Shown here: piece by piece, positions 1 to 9,116 of the stretch
How the letters are laid out: each line of letters opens with the position of its first letter
How positions within the stretch are numbered: position 1 is the stretch's first letter
Assembly: GCF_023375815.1 (NCBI RefSeq)
Contig: NZ_CP067412.1
Coordinates: forward strand, 3,038,001 to 3,102,000
Direction: 5' to 3'
DNA length: 64,000 nt
Origin: Pseudomonas sp. HS6
Lineage (GTDB): Bacteria > Pseudomonadota > Gammaproteobacteria > Pseudomonadales > Pseudomonadaceae
Position numbers and translations under genes: made by a program
Notes under the pieces: generated by a model
What the model was told of the DNA's origin: nothing
What the model saw: only the letters and a program-made list of their open reading frames with translations
Databases searched by the model: none

Positions 1-2408
1 CCGGACAGCTTCGCCGCGTTAAGTTGCTGGAACTGGTTGAGCTGTCGCGGTCGTGCCCGGTCGGTCACGGTGATCAGGGTCGACAGCGGCAGCAACTCGC
101 CCTGGGTGTTTTTCACGTAGTAGTTATTCAGCCAGTCCGGATTGTCGCGGTAGGCCCGTTCAACCTGGGCGATAACCTTGTAACTGCGACCCTCGATGGT
201 GAAACGATTGATCTCCGCCTCGCCAAGCAGAGTGGCGAGAGTGCCGCCCAGATCCTGCATCGACACACCCATCTGCGCTGCTTTGGCGCGGTCGATATCG
301 ACCACCACTTCCGGTTTGTCGAAGGCCAGGTCCAGGTCGACGAAAGCGAACTTGCCCGACTCCATCGCACGCTTCTTGATCCGGTCAGCCACCTGCAGCA
401 ACAGCTCGTAGTCGTTGGCCGTGTTGATCACGAATTCGAACGGCAGGCCCTCGCCGGTGCCGGGCAGGGAGGGCAGGTTGAAGCCGAAAATCTGCAGGCC
501 GGGGATGTTTCCGAGTTTGCCCTGCACCTCGGGAAGAATCTGCATCTGTGTACGGCTGCGCTCGTTCCACGGTTTGAGCAGGAAACCGCCGATACCGGTC
601 TGCACACCGTTGTAGCCGTTGATCTGGAACGAAGAGTAGTACTCCGGGAATTCCTTGAAGATCTTCACGAACTCGTCGGTGTAGGTGTTCAGGTAATCGA
701 GGTTGGTCGGTTGCGGCGCGTTGGCCATCATGAAAATGATGCCCTGGTCTTCGTCCGGCGCCAGTTCCGACTTGGTGAACTTGAGCAGCACCGGAATCAG
801 GCACAGCACGATCACTGCGAACACCAGCACCACCGGCCGGGTATTGAGGGTGCCGTGGAGCATGCTCTGGTAGCGTCGCTTGAGGCGATCGAAGATCCGG
901 TCGAGACGATGGGCGAGTCCGCTGGGGTTTTCCTCATGTCGCAACAAGAAGGCACACATCATCGGCGACAGGGTCAGGGCGACAATCCCGGAAATCACCA
1001 CGGCTCCCGCGAGCGTAAGTGCGAACTCCTTGAAGAGTGCCCCGGTCAACCCTGTCAGGAAACCGATCGGCGCATACACCGCTGCCAGGGTGATGGTCAT
1101 CGAGACCACCGGCATCGCGATTTCCCGGGCGCCCTCAAGTGCGGCATCCAGCGGTGTCTTGCCTTCCTCGATATGTCGGTGGATGTTTTCCACCACCACG
1201 ATGGCATCGTCCACCACCAGACCGATGGCCAGCACCATCGCCAGCAGAGTCAGGAGGTTGATCGAGTAGCCCATCATCTGCATGAAGAACATCACGCCGA
1301 TCATCGACAACGGAATGGTCACCACCGGGATCACCACCGAACGCAGCGCGCCGAGGAACAGGAAAACCACCACGATCACGATCAGCACCGCTTCGAACAG
1401 GGTCTTCACCACCTCGTCGATGGAAGCCTGGATGAACAGCGTGGCGTCGTAGGCGATCTCGCTCTTGAGGTTGGGCGGCAACTGGGCCTCCAGCTCCGGC
1501 ATGATCTTGCGCACTTCCTTGATCACGTCGAGCGGGTTGGCACCGGGCGTCGCCTTGATCCCGATGTAGACCGAGGGTGTGCCACCGAAGGAACTGATGG
1601 AGTTGTAGTTTTCCGCACCCATTTCCACCCGCGCCACATCACTGAGCAGCACACGGCTGTCGCCACTGACCTTGAGCGGAATCTTGCCGAAGGCCTCGGC
1701 CGACTTCAGTTCGGTGTTGGCGTTGATGCTGGTGACTACGTACTCGCCTTTCACCTCACCGGCGGCGGAGAGGAAGTTGTACTGGCGCACCGCGTTGCTC
1801 ACGTCGCTGGCGCTGAGGCCGAAACCGGCGAGTTTCACCGGGTCGATCCACAGGCGCATGGCGAACACCTGATTTCCCAGAATCTCGGCTTCGGCCATGC
1901 CCGGCAGAGTGGCCAGTTTTGGCTGGATCACCCGCGACAGGTAGTCAGTGATCTGCGGGTTGCTCAGTTCCTTGCTGAAGAAACTGATGTACATCAGTGC
2001 CGAGGCATCGGCGGCTTCCTTGCTCAGGACCGGGTCTTCGGCATCCTGCGGCAGTTTGTTCTTCACCTCGTTGGCCTTGGCCAGCAGTTCGGTGAACAAG
2101 CGGTCGCTGTTGGAGCCGATACGCGCGTAGATCGAAATCACCGAGAAGTTCTGACGACTGACCGAGGTCATGTAGTCGATACCCTCGGCGCTCGCCAGGC
2201 TCTGCTGCATCGGCTGGGTGATGTAGCCCTGGATGGTTTCGGCGTTGGCCCCGGGGTAGGCGGTGGTCACCGTGATCAGGGCGTTTTCCATTTGCGGGTA
2301 CTGGCGCAGCGGCAGCTTGCTCCAGGCCTGGAAGCCCAGCAGCACAATCAGCAGGCTGACCACGGTGGCGAGCACCGGGCGGCGGATGAACGGATCGGTA
2401 AAAGCCAT
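1..2408 (-). CDS. mexW: RND multidrug efflux permease, MexW-like (3' end outside window)
   Basis: Inner-membrane proton/drug antiporter of the HAE-1 family, expected to form a tripartite pump with the adaptor encoded just upstream and an outer-membrane channel encoded elsewhere. The first 802 codons are present; the family is about 1,010-1,050 residues, so roughly the last 200 lie beyond base 1. The N-terminus reads MAFTDPFIRRPVLATVVSLL, a typical cytoplasmic lead plus TM1. The TM4 proton-relay pair is visible as GLVVDDAIVVVEN with Asp400 and Asp401. The start at 2408 lies 13 bp from the stop of the adaptor gene. Order and strand (adaptor, permease, then DUF1513/imelysin genes) match P. aeruginosa mexVW next to PA4373-PA4370, which supports MexW over MexB or MexF. 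The substrates cannot be read from sequence. Confidence 0.88.
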   Translation of the reverse strand, partial: MAFTDPFIRRPVLATVVSLLIVLLGFQAWSKLPLRQYPQMENALITVTTAYPGANAETIQGYITQPMQQSLASAEGIDYMTSVSRQNFSVISIYARIGSNSDRLFTELLAKANEVKNKLPQDAEDPVLSKEAADASALMYISFFSKELSNPQITDYLSRVIQPKLATLPGMAEAEILGNQVFAMRLWIDPVKLAGFGLSASDVSNAVRQYNFLSAAGEVKGEYVVTSINANTELKSAEAFGKIPLKVSGDSRVLLSDVARVEMGAENYNSISSFGGTPSVYIGIKATPGANPLDVIKEVRKIMPELEAQLPPNLKSEIAYDATLFIQASIDEVVKTLFEAVLIVIVVVFLFLGALRSVVIPVVTIPLSMIGVMFFMQMMGYSINLLTLLAMVLAIGLVVDDAIVVVENIHRHIEEGKTPLDAALEGAREIAMPVVSMTITLAAVYAPIGFLTGLTGALFKEFALTLAGAVVISGIVALTLSPMMCAFLLRHEENPSGLAHRLDRIFDRLKRRYQSMLHGTLNTRPVVLVFAVIVLCLIPVLLKFTKSELAPDEDQGIIFMMANAPQPTNLDYLNTYTDEFVKIFKEFPEYYSSFQINGYNGVQTGIGGFLLKPWNERSRTQMQILPEVQGKLGNIPGLQIFGFNLPSLPGTGEGLPFEFVINTANDYELLLQVADRIKKRAMESGKFAFVDLDLAFDKPEVVVDIDRAKAAQMGVSMQDLGGTLATLLGEAEINRFTIEGRSYKVIAQVERAYRDNPDWLNNYYVKNTQGELLPLSTLITVTDRARPRQLNQFQQLNAAKLS

Positions 2409-2421
2409 GAGGATTCCTTGA

Positions 2422-3570
2422 TCAGTCGGCGCGGCGCGGACGGTTCTGCTCGCCGAGGGTCTTGTCGTCGCTGATGGCAATGTGTGCGCCGTTGTCCAGT
2501 TTGATCTGGCCGGCCGTCACCACTTGTTCACCGCTCTGCACGCCCTTGTTGATCATCACCAGCCCCTCGCGGCGTTCACCGGTTTCGATGAAACGGCGCT
2601 CGGCGATCAGTACCGGTTGGCCCTTCTCGTCTTTCTCGACGCTGCCGTCTTCAGCTTTCTTCTGCCCGACCACGTAGATCGAGTTGCCGTAGAGGGTGTA
2701 GGTGATCGCGCTTTCCGGCACGACGATGTGCTTCTGCGGATCTGGTAGCAGCACTTCAACGCTGGTGAACATGCCCGGCAGCAGCTTGCCGTCGGGGTTG
2801 GCGAGTGTCGCGCGGACCAGAATGTTGCGGGTGGTGCTTTCGACAATCGGGTTGATCGCGCTGATGGCACCGGTAAAGTTCTGGCCGGGATACGCGGCGA
2901 CCGTAATCTGCACCGGTTGGCCGATCGCCAGTTTCGGCACGGATTGCTCGGGCACATAGAAGTCGGCGTAGAGACTGCTCAGATCCTGCAGGGTAGCGAT
3001 TTTGGTGCCGCTGGCGAGGTAATCGCCGATGTCGACGAGGCGGATGCCGATGGTGCCGCTGAAGGGCGCGACGATGCGTTTTTTGGCCAGCGCCGCATTG
3101 AGCTGATTGACCGTCGCCTTGTTTTTTTGCAGTTGCGCCGAGAGCCGGTCGAATTCGCCCTTGGAGATCGCGCTGCTGCCGACGAGTTGGCTGCCGCGAC
3201 CGTAATCCAGCTGCGCGAGGCCGAGATCAGCCTTGGCGGTTTCCAGGAAGGCTGCCTCGACGGCACTGTCCAGTTGCAGCAAGGGTTGGCCTGCCTTGAC
3301 CTTCTGTCCCGATTCGAACTTCAGCTCGGTCACGGTGCCGGCGTTTTCCAGGCTCAGATCGACGCCCTGCAATGCCTTGAGTGTGCCGACGGTAGGCAGG
3401 CGCATCTGCCACGGGCGCTCGGCGGCTGTGGCCACGGCGACGCTGATCGGCGGTTTCGGTTTGGAAAAGCCCTGGATCATCGTGTAGATCGAGAAGGCCT
3501 TGTAACCGGCGAGAAGCAGAACGATCAGCAGCACAACACCCAACATGATCAGCATGCGGCGACGCAGCAT
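2422..3570 (-). CDS. mexV: RND efflux periplasmic adaptor subunit, MexV-like
   Basis: Membrane-fusion protein of 382 aa bridging the RND permease and the outer-membrane channel. The N-terminus (MLRRRMLIMLGVVLLIVLLL) has arginines then one hydrophobic segment, so the protein is anchored in the inner membrane. No lipobox cysteine is visible. The barrel-sandwich half-motifs are split by a short alpha-hairpin at about residues 100-170 (LQLDSAVEAAFLETAKADLG to QLQKNKATVNQLNAALAKKR), followed by IVAPFSGTIGIRLVDIGDYL, the usual second lipoyl half. Beta-barrel and membrane-proximal regions follow. It is translated first and the permease follows after 13 bp, so the two form one operon. Identification as MexV rests on synteny with the imelysin operon downstream. 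Confidence 0.88.
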   Translation of the reverse strand: MLRRRMLIMLGVVLLIVLLLAGYKAFSIYTMIQGFSKPKPPISVAVATAAERPWQMRLPTVGTLKALQGVDLSLENAGTVTELKFESGQKVKAGQPLLQLDSAVEAAFLETAKADLGLAQLDYGRGSQLVGSSAISKGEFDRLSAQLQKNKATVNQLNAALAKKRIVAPFSGTIGIRLVDIGDYLASGTKIATLQDLSSLYADFYVPEQSVPKLAIGQPVQITVAAYPGQNFTGAISAINPIVESTTRNILVRATLANPDGKLLPGMFTSVEVLLPDPQKHIVVPESAITYTLYGNSIYVVGQKKAEDGSVEKDEKGQPVLIAERRFIETGERREGLVMINKGVQSGEQVVTAGQIKLDNGAHIAISDDKTLGEQNRPRRAD

Positions 3571-3687
3571 ATTCCAGTTCCTTGGAGAAAATCAGGCGAG
3601 ACAGGCGGGAACATTACCCCGACTCCGGCAGGGAATCCAACTGCCAGTTTTTACAGGGTGTGAAGGAGGAAGGTGTACAAAAGCGGT

Positions 3688-3711
3688 GCCGCCGACCGAG
3701 CGGTCGGCGGC
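3688..3711 (-). terminator. Probable terminator of the imelysin operon
   Basis: A perfect GC-rich inverted repeat (GCCGCCGACCG arms) begins 5 bp past the stop of the DUF1513 gene. On the minus strand it is followed by ACCGCTTTTG, a short T-run. The strong stem and weak tail make termination likely but not certain. Confidence 0.55.
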
Positions 3712-3716
3712 GAATT

Positions 3717-4817
3717 TCAGGCCATCAGATGAAGATGGTTGTCCCAGAGCCCTGCGGGCAAATCCAGCGGTTTGGCCAGCAGTTCGTCCTGACGGCAATC
3801 GTAGTAGCGGCAACGTCCTTGCCCCGAGGTCACGACGAAGCCGTCCTTCACCGCACCGACACCGGCACAGTCAGGCAAAGGGGCGTCGAGGCGCACTTCG
3901 CCGCTGTCCAGATCCCAGATGAAGAACCGGTTGCCGCGCGGTGCGGTCAGCGCCACCAGTCGCAGGTCACTGTGCACGGCGACGCTGGCGGTGTAATGAC
4001 CCATCGACTGCAACTGATGCTCCGGCACCGGGAACGCCACGAATGGCTGGCCCGGACGCTTGATCGCCAGCAACTCGGAACGCTCTTGGGAAGGCCCCAT
4101 GAATTGCTGGCCGGCGACGATGGTGCCGTCGCTGGCAATCCCTAGGTGACGCACGCTGTTCATCGACTGGGCGAGGGTTTCCTTGCTCAGCAGGGTGCCG
4201 TCGCGTTGCATCAGCACCAGGCTCGGTTCCATGGCGTTGAGGTTCATGTCGACCCGGCTTTCAGCCTCGGTACGGATCCCGCCGTTGGCCACTACCAGGG
4301 TTTCACCGTCGGGCATCCACGACACCTGATGCGGGCCGAGACCGTGGGTGGAAATCTCGCCGCTGTGCACCAGTCGTTCACCCTCGAACTTGTACACCCC
4401 GAGCAGGCCGCGGCCTGGATCGGTGGTGTCGTTCTCGGTGGCGTACAGGTAGTCGCCGCTGTGATGGATCACCGCGTGGCCGTAGAAGTGCCGGTTCGGC
4501 TGCGAGGTCACGGTCTGCAGCAATGCACCGTCGCGCAAATCGATCAGGTAGCTCTCGGTGCCCGGACGCCGGGCGACGAACAGCGCGATCGGCAGCGTCG
4601 GGTGATTGATGATGTCGTGGCAGCGCTGGCCGACCTCGGTGGCGAACACTCGCGTGCCGTCCAGCCGATAACCGACGGCGTAGTGCTTGCCGTCGGTGTC
4701 ATCCCGCGCCGACAGCAGCAGCGGGCTCTGATCCTTGCGCTTGAACAGCGTCCAGCCGCCCAGTGTCACTGCTCCCAGCAGCAAACTACCTAAAGTCAGA
4801 GCCTGGCGTCGCAGCAT
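3717..4817 (-). CDS. DUF1513 domain protein, beta-propeller-like, Tat-type leader
   Basis: A protein of 366 aa from the ATG at 4817. I chose this start because GAGGG lies 8 bases ahead of it and it places a twin-arginine leader (MLRRQALTLGSLLLGAVTLG) at the N-terminus. An ATG 15 bp upstream (4832), overlapping the preceding stop as TGATG, is the alternative. The body has repeated blade-like segments (GYRLDGTRVFATEVGQRCHD, HAVIHHSGDYLYATENDTTD, GLGPHQVSWMPDGETLVVAN) typical of DUF1513, a WD40-like periplasmic family. It is last in a four-gene unit with two imelysins and a di-haem cytochrome, as in PA4370-PA4373. The family is often linked to iron or copper handling by context; no enzyme activity is established. 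Confidence 0.85.
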   Translation of the reverse strand: MLRRQALTLGSLLLGAVTLGGWTLFKRKDQSPLLLSARDDTDGKHYAVGYRLDGTRVFATEVGQRCHDIINHPTLPIALFVARRPGTESYLIDLRDGALLQTVTSQPNRHFYGHAVIHHSGDYLYATENDTTDPGRGLLGVYKFEGERLVHSGEISTHGLGPHQVSWMPDGETLVVANGGIRTEAESRVDMNLNAMEPSLVLMQRDGTLLSKETLAQSMNSVRHLGIASDGTIVAGQQFMGPSQERSELLAIKRPGQPFVAFPVPEHQLQSMGHYTASVAVHSDLRLVALTAPRGNRFFIWDLDSGEVRLDAPLPDCAGVGAVKDGFVVTSGQGRCRYYDCRQDELLAKPLDLPAGLWDNHLHLMA

Positions 4818-4831
4818 GGCACTTGCCCTCA

Positions 4832-5896
4832 TCAGTCACCGTCGTTGGCGTTGAAGCCCAGTTGGATGCCCAGCGCCTTGGCCAGTTCGCCTTCGTGCAG
4901 GCGGTGGACGACGTTGAGGCTGTCGTAGATGTCGTTGAGTTGCTGGCGACCGGCGTCGTCTTCGAGCATTTCGGTCAGCGAGCGCTGAGTGCTGCCGAAC
5001 AGTTTGAGCGAGGCTGCGTACGCCGCGTCGATCTTGTCCGCCAACGGTTTCTGCTCGGCTGGCAGCAAGCCGCGCAGGCCTTTGTTGTCGACGCCTTCCC
5101 AAACGGTCTTGGCGGCGGCCAGGCTGGCTTCCATGGCCGTCAGGGACGACTGGCTGCGCCACGCATCGGCCTGGAACGGTTGCGGCACGCCTTTGCTCTG
5201 GCGGCCCATTGGCGTGCCGAGCTTCTTCTTCAGGGTGTCGAGGGCGGTGACCTGCACACGCAGCAGATCGGCGATCGCTTCGTGGGAGTCGGCGTAGCGC
5301 TGGTTCGGGAACTTGCTCATCTGCGCAAGCATGCCGTCGGTGTTGTTCCAGCTGCTGAGAATTTCTTCGGCCAGGAGTTTCTGGCGCTCGCCGATGGCCA
5401 CCAGCAACGGGCAATACTTGGCTTTCTGCGCGTCGTTGGCCACGTCAGGCTTGGCGTCGAACAGGATGTATTCGTAGGCCGACAGGCCCTGGACCACGAC
5501 GCTGGATTTGGCCAATGCTGCGGCATCGATCTGCGGCTGGGCGGTGACCAGTTGCTCGACCTGACGGCCGACCAGGTTTTTCTTGTCCGGCCAGAACTGC
5601 ACCTGCCACGAACGATTTCCCTCGGCCAGCGGGCCGATCAGCAGTGGTTGCAGCTCGGCCCAGGCTTTTTGCGCATGCAGGAAGTCGGCGCGGGCAGTTT
5701 CCAGGTTTTCCTTGCCCTGGCAGTAGGCGAGGGCGCTGACAGCCAGTTGCTTGTCGGCTTCGACCCAGCGGGTGTAGGTCGGCAGGATCACCGATTTGGC
5801 GATGGCGGCGGAGGTGACCGCTTGCGGATCTTGCGGTGAGCACGCGCCGAGGGCCAGTGCGGCAAGGCTGGTGAACAACAGCTTGGGACGGAACAT
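4832..5896 (-). CDS. Imelysin-family (M75) lipoprotein lacking the HxxE histidine
   Basis: A lipoprotein of 354 aa: the signal peptide MFRPKLLFTSLAALALGAC ends in an LGAC lipobox (Cys19), so it is a periplasm-facing lipid-anchored protein. The body fits imelysin/EfeO-like helical bundles (DFLHAQKAWAELQPL, GPLAEGNRSWQVQFWPDKKN). At the family's GxHxxE site it reads GLSAYEY: His is replaced by Ala139 while Glu142 remains, so metal binding or peptidase activity is probably altered. Its paralogue IcmP, encoded upstream, keeps the motif. The stop overlaps the next ATG by one base, and the gene starts 26 bp after the cytochrome gene, which indicates co-transcription. It is probably the PA4372 counterpart. 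Confidence 0.88.
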   Translation of the reverse strand: MFRPKLLFTSLAALALGACSPQDPQAVTSAAIAKSVILPTYTRWVEADKQLAVSALAYCQGKENLETARADFLHAQKAWAELQPLLIGPLAEGNRSWQVQFWPDKKNLVGRQVEQLVTAQPQIDAAALAKSSVVVQGLSAYEYILFDAKPDVANDAQKAKYCPLLVAIGERQKLLAEEILSSWNNTDGMLAQMSKFPNQRYADSHEAIADLLRVQVTALDTLKKKLGTPMGRQSKGVPQPFQADAWRSQSSLTAMEASLAAAKTVWEGVDNKGLRGLLPAEQKPLADKIDAAYAASLKLFGSTQRSLTEMLEDDAGRQQLNDIYDSLNVVHRLHEGELAKALGIQLGFNANDGD

Positions 5897-5922
5897 GTCG
5901 GGCTCCCGATTCTTTTAAGTGT

Positions 5923-7350
5923 TTAAAGTGAATTCAAAAACGCCAGCAGCGCGGCACGCTGCTCGGCATTGAAAGACAAAACCTGTTGCTGCGCCGCTTG
6001 GGCTTCGCCGCCATGCCAGAGCACGGCTTCGAGCAGGTTGCGGGCGCGGCCGTCGTGCAGAAACTGAGTGTGACCGCTGACCGCCTGCGTCAGACCGATG
6101 CCCCACAACGGCGGGGTGCGCCAGTCGCGACCGCTGGCCTGGAATTCGGTGCGGTTGTCGGCCAGGCCTTCGCCCATGTCATGCAGCAGCAGATCGCTGT
6201 ACGGGCGAATCACTTGATTGGCCAGTTCAGGTTCGGCCGCGTCGGCAGCGGTGGTGTATTTCGGCGTGTGACAGGACTGGCAGCCAGCCTGGAAAAACAG
6301 ATTCTTGCCGGCCAGCACCTGTGCGTCGTTGACGCCACGGCGTGCGGGAACAGCGAGGTTGCGGCTGTAGAACAGCACCAGGCGCAGGATGTTGTCACTG
6401 ACTTCAGGTTCGCCGTCCGGGCCATTGCCGTTCGGTGCCTGTTTGCAGGCGATTTGCGCGTCGGTGCAGTCATCAAACGGTCTCAGGCTCGTGGTGAGGC
6501 CCATATCACCAGAAAACGCGTGAACATTTTGTTGATTGAGGTTCGGTTGGCCGGCTTTCCAGCCAAATCGGCCCATCACTGTCTTTTGCTGTGCGTCATC
6601 CCAGACCCGGTTTGGTCGACCGTTGATGCCGTTGTTTTCTTTGGCTTGCGCGGCAGCGTTGGCGAGGATTGCTTCTTCGGGGATGGCTTCGAGCAGGCCC
6701 AGACCGATCATCGGTGGCGCAACGCGTGCGGAGAAGCGTGTATCCGGGTGCATCGGGCCGTAACCGAGCTGAGTGATCTGCAGGACCGGTTTGCGCAGCT
6801 CGATTTCGGTGCCGTCCTTGAAGCGCACCGGCACGGGCGTGTAATCGACTCGCACCTTGCCTTCCGGTGCGACACCGGGCACGGCCATGTCCTGGAACTG
6901 CCCACCGTAAACCGGCTCCGGCACGACGCCGACTTGCTCGATCAATCTGGCGTACTGCGGCGCATCGGGAATCGACAGACGCACCAGCATCGATACGGCG
7001 TTGATCGCATCCGGCGTCGGCGGATGGCCGCGCCCGTCCTTGATGTGACAGCCCTGGCAAGCGTTGGTGTTGAACAACGGGCCGAGGCCATCGCGAGCGG
7101 TGGTGGTCGACGGGGCGATCACCCAGGGGCTGCGAAAGAAACTGTTGCCGACGCTGAAGTCCACCCGACGTGAAGGTGGCAGGTTCGCCGAGGGCAGGGA
7201 AAACGCGTTCTGATCCGTCTTGCGTACGGTCGCGGCACCGCCGGAGCGGGCTTCGCCGGGCTCGGCCTTGGTGAAACGCGGGGCGTCATCGCAGGCACTC
7301 AGGCCAAGGGCCAGAAACAGTGCGGACAAGCGAAGAGGCAGCGAGGGCAT
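5923..7350 (-). CDS. Di-haem c-type cytochrome / thiol oxidoreductase-like lipoprotein (DUF1111)
   Basis: A protein of 475 aa with an N-terminal lipoprotein signal (MPSLPLRLSALFLALGLSAC, Cys20). Two haem c attachment motifs are visible, CQGCH in the N-terminal third (TNACQGCHIKDGRGHP) and CQSCH in the C-terminal third (FQAGCQSCHTPKYT), so this is a periplasmic di-haem protein of the DUF1111 or cytochrome-peroxidase-like type. The C-terminal motifs LLHDMGEGLADNRTEFQASG and FLHDGRARNLLEAVLWHGGE are characteristic of the family. It sits between the two imelysin genes. A cytochrome beside EfeO-like proteins suggests redox handling of iron at the cell surface; this is inference from context. It is the probable PA4371 counterpart. 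Confidence 0.88.
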   Translation of the reverse strand: MPSLPLRLSALFLALGLSACDDAPRFTKAEPGEARSGGAATVRKTDQNAFSLPSANLPPSRRVDFSVGNSFFRSPWVIAPSTTTARDGLGPLFNTNACQGCHIKDGRGHPPTPDAINAVSMLVRLSIPDAPQYARLIEQVGVVPEPVYGGQFQDMAVPGVAPEGKVRVDYTPVPVRFKDGTEIELRKPVLQITQLGYGPMHPDTRFSARVAPPMIGLGLLEAIPEEAILANAAAQAKENNGINGRPNRVWDDAQQKTVMGRFGWKAGQPNLNQQNVHAFSGDMGLTTSLRPFDDCTDAQIACKQAPNGNGPDGEPEVSDNILRLVLFYSRNLAVPARRGVNDAQVLAGKNLFFQAGCQSCHTPKYTTAADAAEPELANQVIRPYSDLLLHDMGEGLADNRTEFQASGRDWRTPPLWGIGLTQAVSGHTQFLHDGRARNLLEAVLWHGGEAQAAQQQVLSFNAEQRAALLAFLNSL

Positions 7351-7480
7351 CAGACTTCCTGCAAGAAGGGCAAAATCAAAGGCGCAAAGTCTAACAGGGC
7401 GAGGGGGTTTGAATAAGAGGAATTATCGTTTGCTTGATACAGGGCAACGGTTTCACAAATCTTAAGACTGGGTGTAAACC

Positions 7481-7510
7481 TTGTGGGAGCGAGCAAGCTC
7501 GCTCCCACAA
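7481..7510. repeat. REP palindrome (GTGGGAGCGAGC type), single copy
   Basis: Perfect inverted repeat with 14-bp arms, TTGTGGGAGCGAGC and its complement, around AA. It is the same sequence class as the REPINs at 17320 and 37267. It lies downstream of icmP, next to the terminator. Confidence 0.85.
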
Positions 7511-7532
7511 GTTTATGTATATGGCGGAAATG

Positions 7533-7562
7533 AAAAAGGCGACCCTGAGGTCGCCTTTTTCA
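7533..7562 (-). terminator. Rho-independent terminator downstream of icmP
   Basis: Stem AGGCGACC/GGTCGCCT with loop CTGA, flanked by A-run and T-run on both sides, so it can work in both directions. It starts 16 bp beyond the icmP stop. Its position before the di-haem cytochrome gene implies partial termination or a separate promoter for the downstream three genes. Confidence 0.85.
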
Positions 7563-7577
7563 GTCAGACAGCTTTGA

Positions 7578-8921
7578 TCAGAACTCGTGATCGGCGTTGT
7601 CCGGGTTCAGATCGCTGATCCCCAGCTTGCCGGCCGCCGTTTCGATCGAACCGGTCTGCTTGACCAGCGATGCGATGGCGTCACGGACGATCTGGTTGCC
7701 AGCGGTGTTGCCGGCGGCGATCAACTGGTCGTAGTGCTCACCCTTGTTGGCGTGATCGACCATGACCTGGATCTTGGCTTCGGTAGCGGCCAGATCGGCT
7801 TTCAGCGCAGTGTCGGCAGCCGGGTCAGCCTTGGCCACCAGCGACGACAGGCTGGCGCCGGTCATTTTGGTGCCGTCGACGCGGGTGTACTCGCCCAGGT
7901 AAACGTTACGAATGCCTTTGGCATCGTAGAAGTGCGAGTTGTGGGTGTTGTCGCTGAAGCAGTCCTGTTCGTCTTCCGGGGAGTTCGCTTCCAGGGACAC
8001 CTTCATGCGCTCGCCAGCCAGCTCGCCCAGGGACAGGCTACCCATGCCGAACAGCATTTTGCGCAGGCCGCTTTCAGCCGGTTCGGCTTCCAGGGTGGCG
8101 CGGTAGTTGTCGGCCACGTTCGGCTTCCAGTTGCCGACCATTTCTTCCAGGTCGCTGACCAACAGTTGGGTCACGGCTTTCAGGTAGGCACGACGACGAT
8201 CGTTGTGACCGCCAGTGGCGCCGGCACCTTCCAGGTAGTCCGATGCCGGACGGTTGCCGGCGCCAGGGCCGGTGCCGTTCAGATCCTGGCCCCAGAGCAG
8301 GAATTCGATGGCGTGGTAGCCGGTGGCAACGTTGGCTTCGGAACCGCCCAGCTCGTTCAGGCTGGCCAGTTTTTCCGGAGTGATGTCCTTGACGTCGACC
8401 TTGTCTTCGCCGACTTGCACTTCAGTGTTGGCGATGATGTTGGCGGTGGCGCCCGGGTTGCCCAGTGCGTGTTCGTAGGATTTGTCGACGTAGTCGATCA
8501 GGCCTTCGTCCAGAGGCCAGGAGTTAACCTGACCTTCCCAGTCGTCGATGATGGTGTTGCCGAAGCGGAATACTTCGCTCTGCAGGTAAGGCACGCGCGC
8601 GGCAACCCAGGCTGCACGTGCGGCCTTCAGCGTGTCGGCGTTCGGCTTGGCAAGGAAAGCGTCGATAGTGGTCTGCAGGGTTTTCGCGGTGGATTCGGCA
8701 TCGCTGTAAACGGCGAAGACCATGTCGGTGTAGTGCGCGACCACAGCCTTGGCAGCGGCTTCGTCGACTTTACCGGCAGCGGCAGGAGCCGACGGCGCGG
8801 CGGTGCTGGCGGCTGGCGTCGGCGCTGCCGGAGCGGCGGCCTTGTCTTTGCCTTCGCCGCAACCGGCGAGGGAAATAGCGATGGCCAGCAGACTGGCGGT
8901 AGCCAGAGGCATACGAATCAT
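7578..8921 (-). CDS. icmP: Imelysin-family metallopeptidase/iron-regulated lipoprotein IcmP
   Basis: A lipoprotein of 447 aa. I set the start at 8921 (MIRMPLATASLLAIAISLAGC) because AGGA lies 8 bases upstream and it gives a clean lipoprotein signal (LAGC lipobox). A longer frame to 9092 has no supporting ribosome site. An alanine/proline-rich linker (AAAPAAPTPAASTAAPSAPA) follows the lipid anchor. The M75 signature is intact: GYHAIEFLLWGQD with His203 and Glu206. P. aeruginosa IcmP (PA4370) is an outer-membrane-associated insulin-cleaving metalloproteinase, and the family is repressed by iron. Neighbouring genes are the di-haem cytochrome, a second imelysin and DUF1513, in the same order as PA4370-PA4373. 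An inverted repeat 59 bp upstream is a candidate operator. Confidence 0.9.
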   Translation of the reverse strand: MIRMPLATASLLAIAISLAGCGEGKDKAAAPAAPTPAASTAAPSAPAAAGKVDEAAAKAVVAHYTDMVFAVYSDAESTAKTLQTTIDAFLAKPNADTLKAARAAWVAARVPYLQSEVFRFGNTIIDDWEGQVNSWPLDEGLIDYVDKSYEHALGNPGATANIIANTEVQVGEDKVDVKDITPEKLASLNELGGSEANVATGYHAIEFLLWGQDLNGTGPGAGNRPASDYLEGAGATGGHNDRRRAYLKAVTQLLVSDLEEMVGNWKPNVADNYRATLEAEPAESGLRKMLFGMGSLSLGELAGERMKVSLEANSPEDEQDCFSDNTHNSHFYDAKGIRNVYLGEYTRVDGTKMTGASLSSLVAKADPAADTALKADLAATEAKIQVMVDHANKGEHYDQLIAAGNTAGNQIVRDAIASLVKQTGSIETAAGKLGISDLNPDNADHEF

Positions 8922-8979
8922 GGCGAACATCCTGCTTCGGTAATTGAGTGGACAGGCGCGGGGGTGCGCAAAAGCTGCG

Positions 8980-9006
8980 ACATAATGCAAATCTTTCGCA
9001 TTATGT
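8980..9006. promoter_or_regulatory. Candidate Fur-type operator upstream of icmP
   Basis: Perfect 9-bp arms ACATAATGC and GCATTATGT separated by 9 bases, AT-rich, 59 bp before the icmP start. The arms resemble the NATAATGATAAT-like halves of a Fur box, though the centre is not canonical. Iron regulation of imelysins is known in the family; Fur binding here is inferred. Confidence 0.5.
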
Positions 9007-9116
9007 GTAAAGGGTTGTGGCTGGAAATATTTCCTATTCGCGCGGGGTTTGCGCTGGATCAACGGCGCAGGCACGCCCGGCGAATCAAGCACATTGCCGG
9101 GCTTTGCAGAAAGCTG

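Noticed and set aside
24..2474. 816-codon plus-strand frame, His/Gln/Asp-rich
   Set aside because: Antisense shadow of the RND permease; composition is that of a reverse-complement high-GC gene and no family features appear.
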